The translations under genes were made by a program, and so were the position numbers. From Pandoraea sputorum (GTDB lineage: Bacteria > Pseudomonadota > Gammaproteobacteria > Burkholderiales > Burkholderiaceae), in contig NZ_CP010431.2 of NCBI RefSeq assembly GCF_000814845.2, positions 5,208,001 through 5,272,000 on the forward strand: a stretch of DNA of 64,000 nucleotides, read 5' to 3'. Below, one piece after another: positions 31,201-40,017 of this stretch. The notes beneath the pieces are model-generated. The model was not told the DNA's origin, searched no databases, and saw only the letters and a program-made list of their open reading frames with translations. Each line of letters starts with the position of its first letter. Position 1 is the stretch's first letter.

Positions 31201-34200
31201 GGTCAGTGCGCCAAGCGACATGTCGCCCGCCGACGTCACCTTCACATCACCCGCCGTATCGACGCCGCCAAGCGTCAGCTTGCCGCCCGACGTGATCGAC
31301 ACATCCTTGCCGAACGTCAGCGCTCCATTGCTGCCGGTGATGTCGCCGCCGGATTGCAACGTCGCCACGCCCTTGCCGATCAGGTGTCCGCCCAACGCCA
31401 TCGTCGTGCCGGACGTCAGCATCGTGTCGCCGTTGACTTGCGCAGCCCCCATCGTCAGCGCACTGCCCGCCTTCGCCGTGAAGTTCTGAATCGCAGTCAC
31501 GGGGCCAGTCAGCGTGACGCTGCCTTGCGTCGCGGTTAGTGCGATGTCCTGATTCGCCGACAGCGCGCCGGTCACGCTCAGGTCTCGCGCAGCGGTGACG
31601 GTCACGCCCTCACCCGCAGTCACTGCGCCGCCGAGCGTCACATCGCGTCCTGCGTTGACCGTCAGGCCGGTGCCTGCGCCGACGTCGCCCGCAACGCGAA
31701 CGTCACCCGTACCGCCCGCCGTGAGCGTGGCTGACTTGCCCGCCTGGATAGCGCCCACAGACAGGTCGCCCGTCGTGGTCATCGTCAGGGCATCGCCTGC
31801 GACGACGGTTCCTGTGACTTGTGTCGCACCACCTGACACGGTGGTGAGACCACCATTGCCAAACGTGAGCGACGTAGCGCTGAGCTTGCCGCCTGCGGTC
31901 AGCAGCCCGGCGACGGCATCTGCGACGACGCTGCGCACGTTGCCCAACGTCATATCGCCGCCGGACGTCAGACGCACCAGACCGTTGGCCGTCGTGTCGC
32001 CTTGCATCGTCAGTGACTTGCCCGCATTGACGCTCACGTCGCCCTGCGCGCCTGCATTGCCCGTCGTGATTGCGCCGTTCGCCGCCGTCAGCGTGAGGTT
32101 GCGCTCGGAAGCCGTGTCGCCTTGCAGACGAATGTCGCCCGTCGCAGCGCTCACCTTGACGTTATCGCCACCGACTGTCTTGCCGGTCACGGCGACATCG
32201 CGTGCGCCGGTCAGCGTCACCGTGCCGAGTGCGGCGGCGTCGCCAGTGATGGCCACATCGCCACCATCCGCCGCTACCGTCAGAGCCTTGGTCGCCTGCA
32301 CGTTATGCAGACCCGCGTTGTTCGCGGCGTGGACGTCGACGTTCTGGCCGGACAGTGCGCCCGTCAGCGCTGTGTTGCGCCCAGCATCGAGTGCGACGTC
32401 GCCACCGAACAATGCCGTGCCGTCCCCGAGGATGTCGCGACCGGCGCGCAGCGCACCGATGCCCTGCACGTTGGTTTGCCCCGTCAGCGTGAGATCGTTG
32501 GTAGCGGACGCACGCAAGTCGCCCTGCACGCTCAGCTTGCCGCCAAGCGTTGCGTTGCCCACGCTCGTCGCCAGCAACGCACCGGCAGTCGTCACCTCAC
32601 CACTGATGGCGAGATCGCCCATCCGCGTGATCAGCGAGAGATCACCCATCGTGAGTGCCGTCCCCGTCACCGACAGATTGCGTTGTGCGGTCAGTTCGCA
32701 CGCCGCACCGCACGCCACGCTGCCTGCAAGGAGGATATCGCGCGCGGCCGTCGCCGAGAACGCATTCGGCGACGACACTGCACCGTTGAAGACGATGTCA
32801 CCCGGACCACCCAGCGCGCCCGCCGTGCCGGTCGTCGTGACCTTGATGCCGGTGGCCGAGTTGAGGACGCCGAACGTCGCATTGCCTCCCGCTGTCACGT
32901 CGATGGCATTCGCCTGCACGCCGCCCGTGAGTCGCGTGTCGCCCGCCGATGCGAGTGTGGCGTTACCCGTGAAGACTGCCTTGCTGGTGCCGTCGCCAGT
33001 GTCGAGCAACGTGCGGCCCGCTGTCAGGTTCGCATTCACGCCGAGCAACACCGCGCCGAGTTGCAGATCGCGTCCGGCGTTGATCGTGACGTCGCGCAAC
33101 GCACTCGTCGACTGACCCAGCGCAACGTCTTGTGCTGCGTTGAAGAAGAGATTCGACCCGCCACTCACACCGCCCGTCGCGCGAATGCTGCCGCCGCGCG
33201 CCGTCAGGTTAGCGTCGCCGACCGACTGAATCGCGCCGCCCACCACGATGTCGCGCTGCGCATTGAGCGTGGTGCCCGCGCCGCCGCCGAGCGTACCCGC
33301 CACGGTGATGTCGCGCGCGGCTTGCAACGACACCGTGCCCGGTGCGCCGGATTCACCATTGACGATCACGTCACCACCGCCCGCGAGACCCTTGGCGGTC
33401 AGTGTCAACGCGCCGGTCGACTGCGCATTTTTGACGGTCACGCTGTTGCCCGCGACGACCGTCAGACCACCGCCCTGCAACAGACCGCTCTGGTCGACGT
33501 CGCGCGCGGCGCCCACGTCGAGCGCACCGGCGAACGACGCCGAGCCTGCGCCGCTCACGTCACGGCCTGCATCGATGCGTCCGGTGCCCTGACCGTTCAA
33601 CGCACCCTGGACGATTGTGTCGCGACCCGAGGTCAGCGCCGTGTTGCCCGCGACCGCCGTCAGCCCATCCATGACAACGTCCGTCCCTGCTGATGCGGTC
33701 AGTTGCGCACCCACGCCGAGCTTGCCCTGCGCGTCGACGTTGACACTGCCTTGCGTTGCCGTGAGCGTCGCATCCTTCGCCGTGCGGACGGTGCCCGTGA
33801 TGTTCACGTCGCGTGCGCCGGTGAGCGTGGCGTTTTCGCCCGTCTGCAAGATGCCTGCGACTGTGACGTCGCGCGCGCCCTTCAAATTGACTGCGCCGAC
33901 CACGCTCGATTCACCATTGACGACGACGTCGCCACCGCCCGCGTTGCCGTTGGCCGATACCGAGAACAGGCCATTAGACGTGACGCTGGAAACGGTCGCG
34001 TTGTTGCCCGCCGTCACACTCACGCCGTTGCCCTGCAAAACGCCGGACAGATTGACGTTGCGGCTCGCGCCGAGCGTTGCGGTGTTGGTGAACGCTGAAG
34101 CCCCTGTGCCGACGAGATCACGTCCGGCTTGCAGGACACCCGCGAGTCCGACCAGCGCGCCATTCAGCACGATGTCCTGTCCTGCGGTGACCGTGGCGTT

Positions 34201-37110
34201 GCCGATGGCGCTCGTCTGCAGTGCGCCGAGCGTCACGGATTGCCCGGCAGTCAATGCAAGCTGACTATTCGTGCTCAGGTTCGCGGTCGTGTTTAGATTG
34301 CCAGACGTCGCGGTAATCGCCACGTCACCGACGGCCGCCACACCACCGTCGAGTTGTGCGTCACGCTGTGCCGTGACGACGAGCTTGTCGTTCGCCTCAA
34401 CCTTGCCGGTGCTGGCAATGACGACATCGCGCGCGGCATTCAACGTCGCCACACCGAAGGACGCCAACGGTCCGGCCACGCGGATGTCGCCGCTGCCGTC
34501 GAGACCGCGCGCCAGCACGTCGAGCGTGCCGCCGGTCTGGACATCGCCCAGCGTGACCGCGTTGCGGCTTGTGACGACGAGGTTCGCCGTCTGCAACTTG
34601 CCGCCAAGCGTGGCGTTCGCACCGGACGTCAGCCAGGTGTCGCCGAGGAAATGCGCGCCGCCGCCGATGTCGAGATTGCCACCGGCGTCGAGCTTGCCGG
34701 TGCGTTGGCCGGACACGTTGCCCGTCACGCGCATGTCGCCGCCGGATTGCAGGGCGACGTCGCCCGCGGCGCTCGCGCTGCCAGCCACGTCGATTGTCGT
34801 ACCGGCCTTCACCTTGATGTCCGCGCTCGCCTGAATCGTGCCGGGAACGGTAACGGCATTGCCCGCAGTGATCGTCAGCGCGTTCGTGGTGCCCGCCGTC
34901 TGAAGCGAGCCCGCGACGTCGACGTCGCGCGAGGCGTTCAGTGTTACGGCATCCGCACCCGCCGTGGTGCCGTTCACGAGAATGTCGCGCGCCGCCGTGA
35001 GCGCCGCCGCGCCGTAAAACGAGACCTTGCCTTGCAGGGCGATGTCGCCACCGCCTGCATTGCCCAACGCACGCAATGCGGCGACACCGGTGCTCTGCAC
35101 ATCGGCCAGCGAGATGCCGTTCGCGGCTTCGACGTCCAGCCCGCCTGCGAGCAACGCCCCGGTCAGCGAGATGTCGCCCCCGGCGCGCAATGTGGCATCG
35201 GTGCCGAAAGCGAGCTTACCTTTGCCTGTGACGTCGCTGCCTGCGTGCAGCGTCGCGTCGGCTTGGCCGAGCAACGTGCCGTCGACGTTCAGCGTGTCGC
35301 CCGCGCTCAGGCGTGCGGTGCCGCTCGACGCCACGTCGCCCTGCACGTCGAGGCGGCGATTCGACGTCATGTCGAGTTGTGCGCCGGACGCCAGCGTGCC
35401 GTCGATGCGCGTGTCGCCCCCCGATTGCGTCGATACCGCGCTGTGGCCCGTCAGACGTGCACCCTGTGCGATCTGGAAATCGCCACCGGTGACGATAGAC
35501 ACGTTACCTGTGGCGCCCGTGCTGTCGGTGACGACAAGACTGCGCGCAGCGTTTGCGACGAGGGTGCCGCCCACCGTCACCGGTCCCGTCAGACGGATAT
35601 CGCCCAGCGCACTGTCTTGCGTCGCGAGCAACAGATTGCCGCCGATTTGCGCGTCCTTCAGCGCCAGCGCCTTCGTCGCACTCAACGCGGTGTCGCCGTT
35701 CGACTGAACGTTCGCGAGCGTGAGATTGCCGCCCGCCTGCACGTCCATCGCCTTGCCCGATTGCAGCGAACCGGCCGACGTCACATCGCCAGTCGCCGTC
35801 AGCCGATAGCCGGTCTCACCGAGTCCCGTGCCGGTGAGCGCGACGTTGCCCGCACTCGTCATCTGCACCTGCTGCTGGGCTGCGTGGTTAGCGACGGTCA
35901 AATCGCCGCCCGAAGACAGCGTGAGGTCGCCCGTCGTCGACGCGAGATCGCCCGCCATGCGCACACCGAGACCTGCCGTCGTGCCGATGACCTGAATCTG
36001 TCCGGCGGTCATTGCGCCGAAGCGCGTCGCGTCGATGGCGAACGCTTGTGCGTTGCCCGTCGCGCTCTGGATGGCCTGCGCCGTATTGGCCGCGCCGTTG
36101 GCCGACGTGATGTAGCGCGTGCCCGTGCCGTCTACGGCACCCGTCAGGACCTGTTGATTGCCGGTGATGACGTTGATGCGCGTGCCCGCGTACAGGGGCG
36201 CATTGATGCCAACCGTCTGTCCGATGAGATCGATCGCGCCGACAGTGCCTTCGATGCCACTGCCGGGACCGTTCATTCCGGCGTTCCCTTCCAATTGGAT
36301 GTGGCCGCTGTTGACGTTGTAGCCGAGCGCGTTGGCGTTCGCGAAATCGGTGGGTGTGCCGCCCGGCCCGGAGAGGAACTGCGGTGTACCGGTCGTAAGC
36401 GTGACACCGATGGTGTTGGTGAAGCCCGCGCCACGCACGGAGATGCCGTTCGGGTTCGCAATGATCACCGTGGCGGGCGCGCCGAAGACTTCGAGCGGAC
36501 CGTTGAGTGCCGATGCGTAAGCGCCGCCGGACGACGTCACCTGATTGACGATGGTGCTCGCGGTGCGGCCCGACAGATTCGGGTTGGCGGCAATCGCGCC
36601 GCCGTTGAGCGACGTGCCGTTGAGCAGACTGTTGTTGAGGATCAGGCCCGCGGCGTCGACGTTAAAGCTCTGATACTGATTGAGCGAGATGCCGGCGGCG
36701 TTCGGGGCCGTGATGTTGACGACGGGTACGCCGTTGCCGCTCGTGGTGATCTTCGGTGCAAAGACGACCGGGGCGGTCGGATCGGTGATCGGCGCGGCGG
36801 ACGCTGTCTGCATGTCGACGTGAAGACGCAACGACGCGAGCGAGCGCAGCACCGTCAGGGCGGTCTCGTCGAAGCCCGCTTTCCCGGCGGCATTCGCCGC
36901 CAACTCGCGTGCGGCCGACTGACTCAGTTCGAACGTTACTGAGATGGGGCTGACGAGCAGCGTCAGCGCAACGCAGGCCGCAATGGCTCGCTGCCACACA
37001 CGTATCGCAGGCTTCTCCGGGAAGTGGAAATCGATCGCCTCGTCGTCGACATTCATCGACTGACGTGCGTTTTCTCCAGCTTCGGTGATTCCTCGCGAAG
37101 ATGCGTTCAT
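25282..37110 (-). CDS. cdiA: CdiA/FHA-type contact-dependent toxin exoprotein
   Basis: The 3,942-residue TpsA protein begins at the ATG at 37110 (CAGGTC upstream). It has an extended signal region with a hydrophobic stretch at about 39-60, then a TPS haemagglutination domain (about 110-330) with the NPNL (AANPNLSG) and NPNG (IIANPNGISV) secretion motifs. A very long right-handed beta-helix of repeating GDVTL/AARDV-type units runs to about 2,250. A second FHA region with Cys-containing segments follows, then a DUF637-like pre-toxin that ends in AQNEAVNN, the local counterpart of the VENN boundary. The last 215 residues form the exchangeable toxin, with a CTDCGG motif and an unrecognised C-terminal domain. 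CdiA binds target bacteria and delivers this toxin; the activity here is unknown. Confidence 0.9.
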   Translation of the reverse strand: MNASSRGITEAGENARQSMNVDDEAIDFHFPEKPAIRVWQRAIAACVALTLLVSPISVTFELSQSAARELAANAAGKAGFDETALTVLRSLASLRLHVDMQTASAAPITDPTAPVVFAPKITTSGNGVPVVNITAPNAAGISLNQYQSFNVDAAGLILNNSLLNGTSLNGGAIAANPNLSGRTASTIVNQVTSSGGAYASALNGPLEVFGAPATVIIANPNGISVRGAGFTNTIGVTLTTGTPQFLSGPGGTPTDFANANALGYNVNSGHIQLEGNAGMNGPGSGIEGTVGAIDLIGQTVGINAPLYAGTRINVITGNQQVLTGAVDGTGTRYITSANGAANTAQAIQSATGNAQAFAIDATRFGAMTAGQIQVIGTTAGLGVRMAGDLASTTGDLTLSSGGDLTVANHAAQQQVQMTSAGNVALTGTGLGETGYRLTATGDVTSAGSLQSGKAMDVQAGGNLTLANVQSNGDTALSATKALALKDAQIGGNLLLATQDSALGDIRLTGPVTVGGTLVANAARSLVVTDSTGATGNVSIVTGGDFQIAQGARLTGHSAVSTQSGGDTRIDGTLASGAQLDMTSNRRLDVQGDVASSGTARLSAGDTLNVDGTLLGQADATLHAGSDVTGKGKLAFGTDATLRAGGDISLTGALLAGGLDVEAANGISLADVQSTGVAALRALGNAGGGDIALQGKVSFYGAAALTAARDILVNGTTAGADAVTLNASRDVDVAGSLQTAGTTNALTITAGNAVTVPGTIQASADIKVKAGTTIDVAGSASAAGDVALQSGGDMRVTGNVSGQRTGKLDAGGNLDIGGGAHFLGDTWLTSGANATLGGKLQTANLVVTSRNAVTLGDVQTGGTLDVLARGLDGSGDIRVAGPLASFGVATLNAARDVVIASTGKVEANDKLVVTAQRDAQLDGGVAAVGDVAITATSGNLNTTANLSTNSQLALTAGQSVTLGALQTSAIGNATVTAGQDIVLNGALVGLAGVLQAGRDLVGTGASAFTNTATLGASRNVNLSGVLQGNGVSVTAGNNATVSSVTSNGLFSVSANGNAGGGDVVVNGESSVVGAVNLKGARDVTVAGILQTGENATLTGARDVNITGTVRTAKDATLTATQGSVNVDAQGKLGVGAQLTASAGTDVVMDGLTAVAGNTALTSGRDTIVQGALNGQGTGRIDAGRDVSGAGSASFAGALDVGAARDVDQSGLLQGGGLTVVAGNSVTVKNAQSTGALTLTAKGLAGGGDVIVNGESGAPGTVSLQAARDITVAGTLGGGAGTTLNAQRDIVVGGAIQSVGDANLTARGGSIRATGGVSGGSNLFFNAAQDVALGQSTSALRDVTINAGRDLQLGAVLLGVNANLTAGRTLLDTGDGTSKAVFTGNATLASAGDTRLTGGVQANAIDVTAGGNATFGVLNSATGIKVTTTGTAGALGGPGDIVFNGAVSSPNAFSATAARDILLAGSVACGAACELTAQRNLSVTGTALTMGDLSLITRMGDLAISGEVTTAGALLATSVGNATLGGKLSVQGDLRASATNDLTLTGQTNVQGIGALRAGRDILGDGTALFGGDVALDAGRNTALTGALSGQNVDVHAANNAGLHNVQATKALTVAADGGDVAITGDAAALGTVTLTGARDVAVTGKTVGGDNVKVSAATGDIRLQGDTASERNLTLTAANGAITTGNAGAQGDVSVNAGKSLTMQGDTTANGLVRLTSGGDMTLGNVRSVVADAVAGLLTAGGKLSATSLTFGNGGLTTVSGGATQVTGTVVAGDALTMTTTGDLSVGAIQAGKSATLTAGGTGDVRVAGDVGAGTGLTVNAGRDVTLGGAVTAGEGVTVTAARDLSVTGALSANQDIALTATQGSVTLTGPVTAIQNFTAKAGSALTMGAAQVNGDTMLTSGTTMALGGHLIGKGVATLQSGGDITGSNGALTFGKDVSITSGGKLTLGGVDTAGDVKVTSAGDMSLGALTSMGKASLTSTSGSLTLDKVLVGGTLDATAATHLTALQGVSSMGAMTLTAQSGNLSVANVSGNDTVALRAGQTLTLGGTNTVVGDMTLNGGNVVITGATTASKSFTVTATGALDASGGQLFVTKDAKLSGARVDTGAMIVGGALDVTATQWIRTHGLALINGATTFNAGAGTFTNSAGASVLSAGPLSVNAGGIVNEAGGQLASTKALTLTSTGNIVNNGLMNGSTTSVTASGALTNTGTVLGANGVTLNVGGLNNNGGMILAGDVTGASPASADLALTVNGAGTVTTAGGELAATRNLAASMGAATFDVTGGALQAGGTMSITANVINNTGLLQLGGANTVLTGLASFLNSGTIQSNGALTLASNGWFTNIGSVVGGSDVTINAATINGVGATIHADRDLSLTRDVINSGLIEANRNLSATGGNFTNAGAKTQAAGDITFSLPGTLNNIGGTIIAGNNLTVNAGAVINDQAAGSGLTTTNSVITDPTLLWSGLVGSRDWISYDGPRINVSEGDPGTPSPVNRHADATLGDLLSPTGATAQGKPAGANPWEGQTCALFGPSICTVGVTDPLAGSGTVYLNKLTGTKQSGDDYVSFTYWKVSASPIAGAQASVPIALPTVYQTSSTLQMGEKGSMVAGGDISITTANLSNKGGQIGAGRNLTLNVGSMSNGAIVPTTTSNVVNWVDQGQYTAFLNQLNSLGDFVLAPAQDSGPTGASPDVRFTINANSTAPTSTSAINWSSSTGLMTAANNLSIAGGNLVNEGMIYAQNNVSITAASLTNQGGNTQQFTTQAGCAPGTSIAACYKGNEIRGENPNTTSFTYAQNNAAIIAGNNLTIAAGTIKNKYGDLIAGHDLVIGGVGSSATGTTAADSLTNTSGNILAGNNLTLNVAGGITNTLPPPVQVHENYGKLEKYSGCMTAGGYKESYCEAYVDQQSGNSSIIGAGNNLTINAGSLTNVGSLITAGLNATINVSGPVVNSAQTLNAYWHSHWVQETGMFESDKRHDVWSCGSAAECTSLYGDAYTSVGGVINPPTPVGNIAATIQAPNLTVTSGGQIVNVGNVVGQSVSLTGTSLVNGITTANTYTPQVGNAPQVISLAPANGGLNLTIPASLGGAGSSILTGATGQQNGPNYIVGGLGATLDPVSPQVLISNLPASLQPSTTTFYFSPQQEAIQLQQAALMQTGKASFINGLSTDSTSQLTVNDQQKLVLYGNAVEYAKTNNIQLGQALTPEQVAGLSQPMLWYVEQTVPEPGCAATGNAKCPTVTALMPQVYLPENFTALSAGGQILASNDLSLNFGSTATGGSILNTGSITSGGTLTVNTGTLTNRANVVDVGEIWSYIKDAGYLKTTGTMVQPGGFMSAAAGGLTLNVDQFNQIGGALQLLDSNGQVDQAATQAFIAGVAAQLGDNFVQQTLQNDLHTDFVKQGGDFGIQQIGMLVIMAMTVIATQGASLALATAETGAQQAALDAAVTALMQGGTATMAETAAVSATGGLFSSGLFAAGTLGNAMASAFAASAFASAASQVMTNGKLNFGAVLTAGAASALTAGLTRGITYSDADGFGFSTGTSSDSLANLAGTNPSIAEGIASNAVKSTTSDIARQLAAMAGVSAIQAGVQSTIQGGSFLDALKASGISNLSAALAYQIGDAKLRGVFGDAFSTEFPDQIKVALGSSLTHAALGCASSAASGTGCAGGAIGGATSALLASWVANSIAQNQGSALRPDQIALLGSMASLAGGIAAGALGQNANAGATAAQNEAVNNSALHAILFLAVLVAMSQLQKPAGAPGTSKPNQSDEFSGPTTTVSPDERAKWQALITSFPTFVQEIFGTELPNQLGQWGNTGTSSPICTDCGGSNIIASVGNQSGAGANTTSAVKSAAQNLGVNLDAVKVGDDGVAKVKIGITNTMSYNDVQTLVNYAGTLGATSVEVDSGFLANPKLDALLESFAKSGRSLYGGQVVKKPSSTGDYIIKFPVNKK

Positions 37111-37199
37111 GGCGTGACCTGTTCGTTTTTTGGACGTGCGTACCGCGAGGCCGCCACACAACGTGCGGCGGCCCGATGACCTGCCGGATTACTGCTGGA

Positions 37200-38120
37200 T
37201 TACTGCTGGATGCGTGCGCTCTTGACGAGATCGCCGATCATTTGCGCCGTGGCCTTTTCCATCGCCACCTGTTCGAGTTGCTTGCGCAGCAACGGCGCGC
37301 TCTCCTCGAACTTCGGAATCTGCGTGGCGCGTTTGTCGTCAACGCGCAAGATCCACAGTTGATCGCCGATCTGCAACGGCTCGCTCGACACACCGCCCTT
37401 GGGCAGCTTCACCAGCGCTTCGGCAATCGGCTGCGGCCAGTTCTGCGTGTTGCCCGCCGTGATCGGCGTCTTGAAGGACACCCAGTTCAACTGACCGCCC
37501 TGTGCGGCATTCGGCCCCTGGCTGTACTGACGCGCCAACGCCGCGAAGTCGCTGCCCTTCTTCAGTTGATCGAGCACGGTTTGCGCGGTGACGGCGTCGC
37601 GCACGGCGATCACACTGGCGTGGTACTCGTTCTCGCCCAGCGTGGCGACGACCGCGTCGTACTTCGCCTTGACGTCGGCGTCGCTGACCGGTGCAGCGTT
37701 GAGGTGCTCCGTCATGAACGCGCGCGTGACGATCATCGTCTTCGCCGCTTCGACGGCCGCTTGCACTTCGGGGCGCGTGTCATAGTGTTGCTTCTGCGCC
37801 GCCTGCTTGAGCAACTCGTTGGCGATCAGTTGCCCCTTGAACAACTCGCGCAGTTGCGGGCTGTCGGGCTGGCCGCTTGCCTTGACCATCGCGTCGACGG
37901 ACACCTTCGAGATCGCCACGCCGTTGACGCTGGCGACTGCATCCGCCGGTAACGGCTTCTGTGCGCTCGCCTTGCTGTCGACTTTGTTGTCGCCCTTGGC
38001 ATCGGCCTTCGCTGACGACGGCGCAGCCGCCGACTTGGCCGCCATCGCCGGTAACGTCACCACGCTCAATGCTACGCATACCCCTGCAGCCATCCACATA
38101 CGGCTGAACTTCGCTTTCAT
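37200..38120 (-). CDS. Periplasmic parvulin-type peptidyl-prolyl isomerase
   Basis: The 306-residue protein has a signal peptide (MKAKFSRMWMAAGVCVALSVVTLPAMA), a Lys/Ala-rich linker, a SurA-like N-terminal helical region (about 60-150) and a PpiC-type rotamase domain (about 160-260, including FAALARQYSQGPNAAQGGQLNWV). The ATG at 38120 has GGGAGAGG upstream. It stands between the transporter and exoprotein genes. In Bordetella a parvulin, Par27, acts as periplasmic chaperone for FHA, so this protein probably keeps CdiA and the smaller exoprotein unfolded and competent for CdiB. That function is inferred from location and family. Confidence 0.88.
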   Translation of the reverse strand: MKAKFSRMWMAAGVCVALSVVTLPAMAAKSAAAPSSAKADAKGDNKVDSKASAQKPLPADAVASVNGVAISKVSVDAMVKASGQPDSPQLRELFKGQLIANELLKQAAQKQHYDTRPEVQAAVEAAKTMIVTRAFMTEHLNAAPVSDADVKAKYDAVVATLGENEYHASVIAVRDAVTAQTVLDQLKKGSDFAALARQYSQGPNAAQGGQLNWVSFKTPITAGNTQNWPQPIAEALVKLPKGGVSSEPLQIGDQLWILRVDDKRATQIPKFEESAPLLRKQLEQVAMEKATAQMIGDLVKSARIQQ

Positions 38121-38187
38121 CGATACCTCTCCCACAACGTTGACGGACGCTGCGAGCCGGTCGCCCGCACGTCCGCATCTTCGGAAT

Positions 38188-40017
38188 TCATCCCGCCCAG
38201 TTGAGCGTGACGAGAACGACACTGCCTTTCGGTCCCATGGACGACGGCTGCACGAGCGCACGGCCCGCCATCAACTCGCCAGAGAATGTCTGTCCACGGA
38301 ACTGCCATTGGGCGCGAACCCCGGCACCGGCGCCGATCAGCGTCGGCCAGCCAGCTTCGGCCACCAGATGTGCTTTGCCGCCGTCGAGGAACACGTACGG
38401 CTCCCAGCGCAGGCCTTGCCAGACAGGTGCGTTGGCCCACACAGCTTCGTTGCGGACGTAGAAACCGCTGTCGCCCGCGATACCGCCCTGCATGAAGCCG
38501 CGCACGGAATCCGTGCCACCGAGGAAGATCTGCGCATTGCCGAACAGGGCGACGGCGCTGTACTGGCCGGTGAGCGTGGTGCGCCATGTCCAGACCGTCG
38601 GGCCGATCTGCGCGAGCGGCATCTGGACGGTCGTGCTGGCGTCGAGCTTGGTGAACTGCGCGTGGGCGTCCTGCTTCTGAATGCCGTCGAAGTCGCGCGA
38701 GGCGTCGAGCCAGGGCAAGCCCTGCGAAACACCGAGCGACGCCGTCAGCGCGCCAGGCTGGCCGTTGCGCGTGAAGCGCCAGAGGCCGGAGACGCCGACG
38801 CGCAAGATCGTCAGGTCTTGTGGCGAGAGCGGAATGTCGTTGACGTCACGCTCGGTGGAGAGCTTCGTGAGGGTGACGTCGAGACTCACTCGCCCCGATG
38901 ACGAACGTCTGAGAACGTTGTTCCAGCCGAAAATCTGGCTCAGCGTGCGGCCGTAGAGCAAAGCCGTGCCGCCGATGATCTGCTGGTATTCGGAGAGAGC
39001 TGCGGTGTAGCTGAACGTCTGAAAACCGTAGGGGACGGCCGCCGATACGACGAGCGCATTGCTGTCGCGCGTGCCCACGTACGAGAAGCTCAACGATTCC
39101 TGCAAGCCGATGACGTTGCCCGCCTCCACCGACGCGCGTGTGCGCCATTTTCCGGTTGCCGTGCTGCCGTAGTTGTCGAAGCCGACGTTGTAGTTCAGAC
39201 GGCTGCCGAACGGGTTCCGGATCGCCACAATCGATTCGCCCGCCGCCTGCCCGGGGAGAATCTGTATCTGCGCCTGATTTCGACGCAGGCGGTTGATCTG
39301 GTCGACGCCCTGTTCGAGCGCGGGAAGTTCGAGCACATCGCCGACCGATGCAGGAAAGGCCCATGCCGTACCGGCGTCCGTCAGCAGACCGCCCCCGTCA
39401 CCTTGTTTGCCATCGCCCGTGGCCGAGGGACGCAACGCGCCTCCGTTCAATGTGAAGCCGCTGATACGGCCTGCGACGACCGTAATCGCCAGTGTGCCGG
39501 ATGACAGGTTCTGCGGCGTGGCGAGGTAGGCGCGCGTAGTGATGAGACCGCGTGCGACGAAGGCCTCCGTCAGGCGACGCATCAGTAAGTCGATGCGTCG
39601 TCGCCCAAGCGACTTGTGCAGGAATGGTGCGGTGATCCGGTCGAGTTCCGATGCACTGAGGACGGTGTCGCCTTTGAAGACTATCCGGTCGATGCGAAAC
39701 GTCGGCTCTGGGTCCGGCAACGTGTCGATGTCGGCGTCTGCCGGGAGGTCCGGCACCTGTGGCGACGCCGCTGGCGCCACTTCGATCTGCGCGGGCTGCC
39801 GGTCGAGTTCGCGCTGCAACTCGCGGCTGCGTTGTTCGTCGAGCAGGCGCTGTGCGGGGTCCTGTTGCGGCGTAATGCCTGCGGAAGCCGACGGTATCGG
39901 CGGCAACCCGGGGGGCGTCTGCGCGAATGCGTTGTGCATCGTGCCTGAGATGCCCATCAGCGACGCGACCACGATGCGCGGGAGGTGCGTGCGGCGAAAT
40001 GTGTGCTGCATGATCAT
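38188..40017 (-). CDS. cdiB: CdiB/FhaC/ShlB family outer-membrane transporter
   Basis: The 609-residue TpsB protein begins at 40017, where its ATG overlaps the upstream stop codon as ATGA. It has a signal peptide, a Gln/Pro/Arg-rich N-terminal plug-helix region, two POTRA domains (about 90-240) with TFRIDRIVFKGDTVLSASELDRI at the first, and a C-terminal beta-barrel. The barrel contains the conserved FhaC-type motif GGTDSVRGF (loop 6, VRGY/F) and ends in an aromatic strand (VLVTLNWAG). It exports TpsA proteins in an unfolded state. In this locus two exoproteins, the 718-residue one upstream and CdiA downstream, could share it. Confidence 0.92.
   Translation of the reverse strand: MIMQHTFRRTHLPRIVVASLMGISGTMHNAFAQTPPGLPPIPSASAGITPQQDPAQRLLDEQRSRELQRELDRQPAQIEVAPAASPQVPDLPADADIDTLPDPEPTFRIDRIVFKGDTVLSASELDRITAPFLHKSLGRRRIDLLMRRLTEAFVARGLITTRAYLATPQNLSSGTLAITVVAGRISGFTLNGGALRPSATGDGKQGDGGGLLTDAGTAWAFPASVGDVLELPALEQGVDQINRLRRNQAQIQILPGQAAGESIVAIRNPFGSRLNYNVGFDNYGSTATGKWRTRASVEAGNVIGLQESLSFSYVGTRDSNALVVSAAVPYGFQTFSYTAALSEYQQIIGGTALLYGRTLSQIFGWNNVLRRSSSGRVSLDVTLTKLSTERDVNDIPLSPQDLTILRVGVSGLWRFTRNGQPGALTASLGVSQGLPWLDASRDFDGIQKQDAHAQFTKLDASTTVQMPLAQIGPTVWTWRTTLTGQYSAVALFGNAQIFLGGTDSVRGFMQGGIAGDSGFYVRNEAVWANAPVWQGLRWEPYVFLDGGKAHLVAEAGWPTLIGAGAGVRAQWQFRGQTFSGELMAGRALVQPSSMGPKGSVVLVTLNWAG

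Noticed and set aside
34354..36942. Long plus-strand open frame (862 codons) and many similar frames opposite cdiA
   Set aside because: They are complements of the repetitive high-GC cdiA gene, are Arg/Ala-rich, have no ribosome sites and no recognisable domain. The minus-strand frame carries the TPS and toxin signatures.
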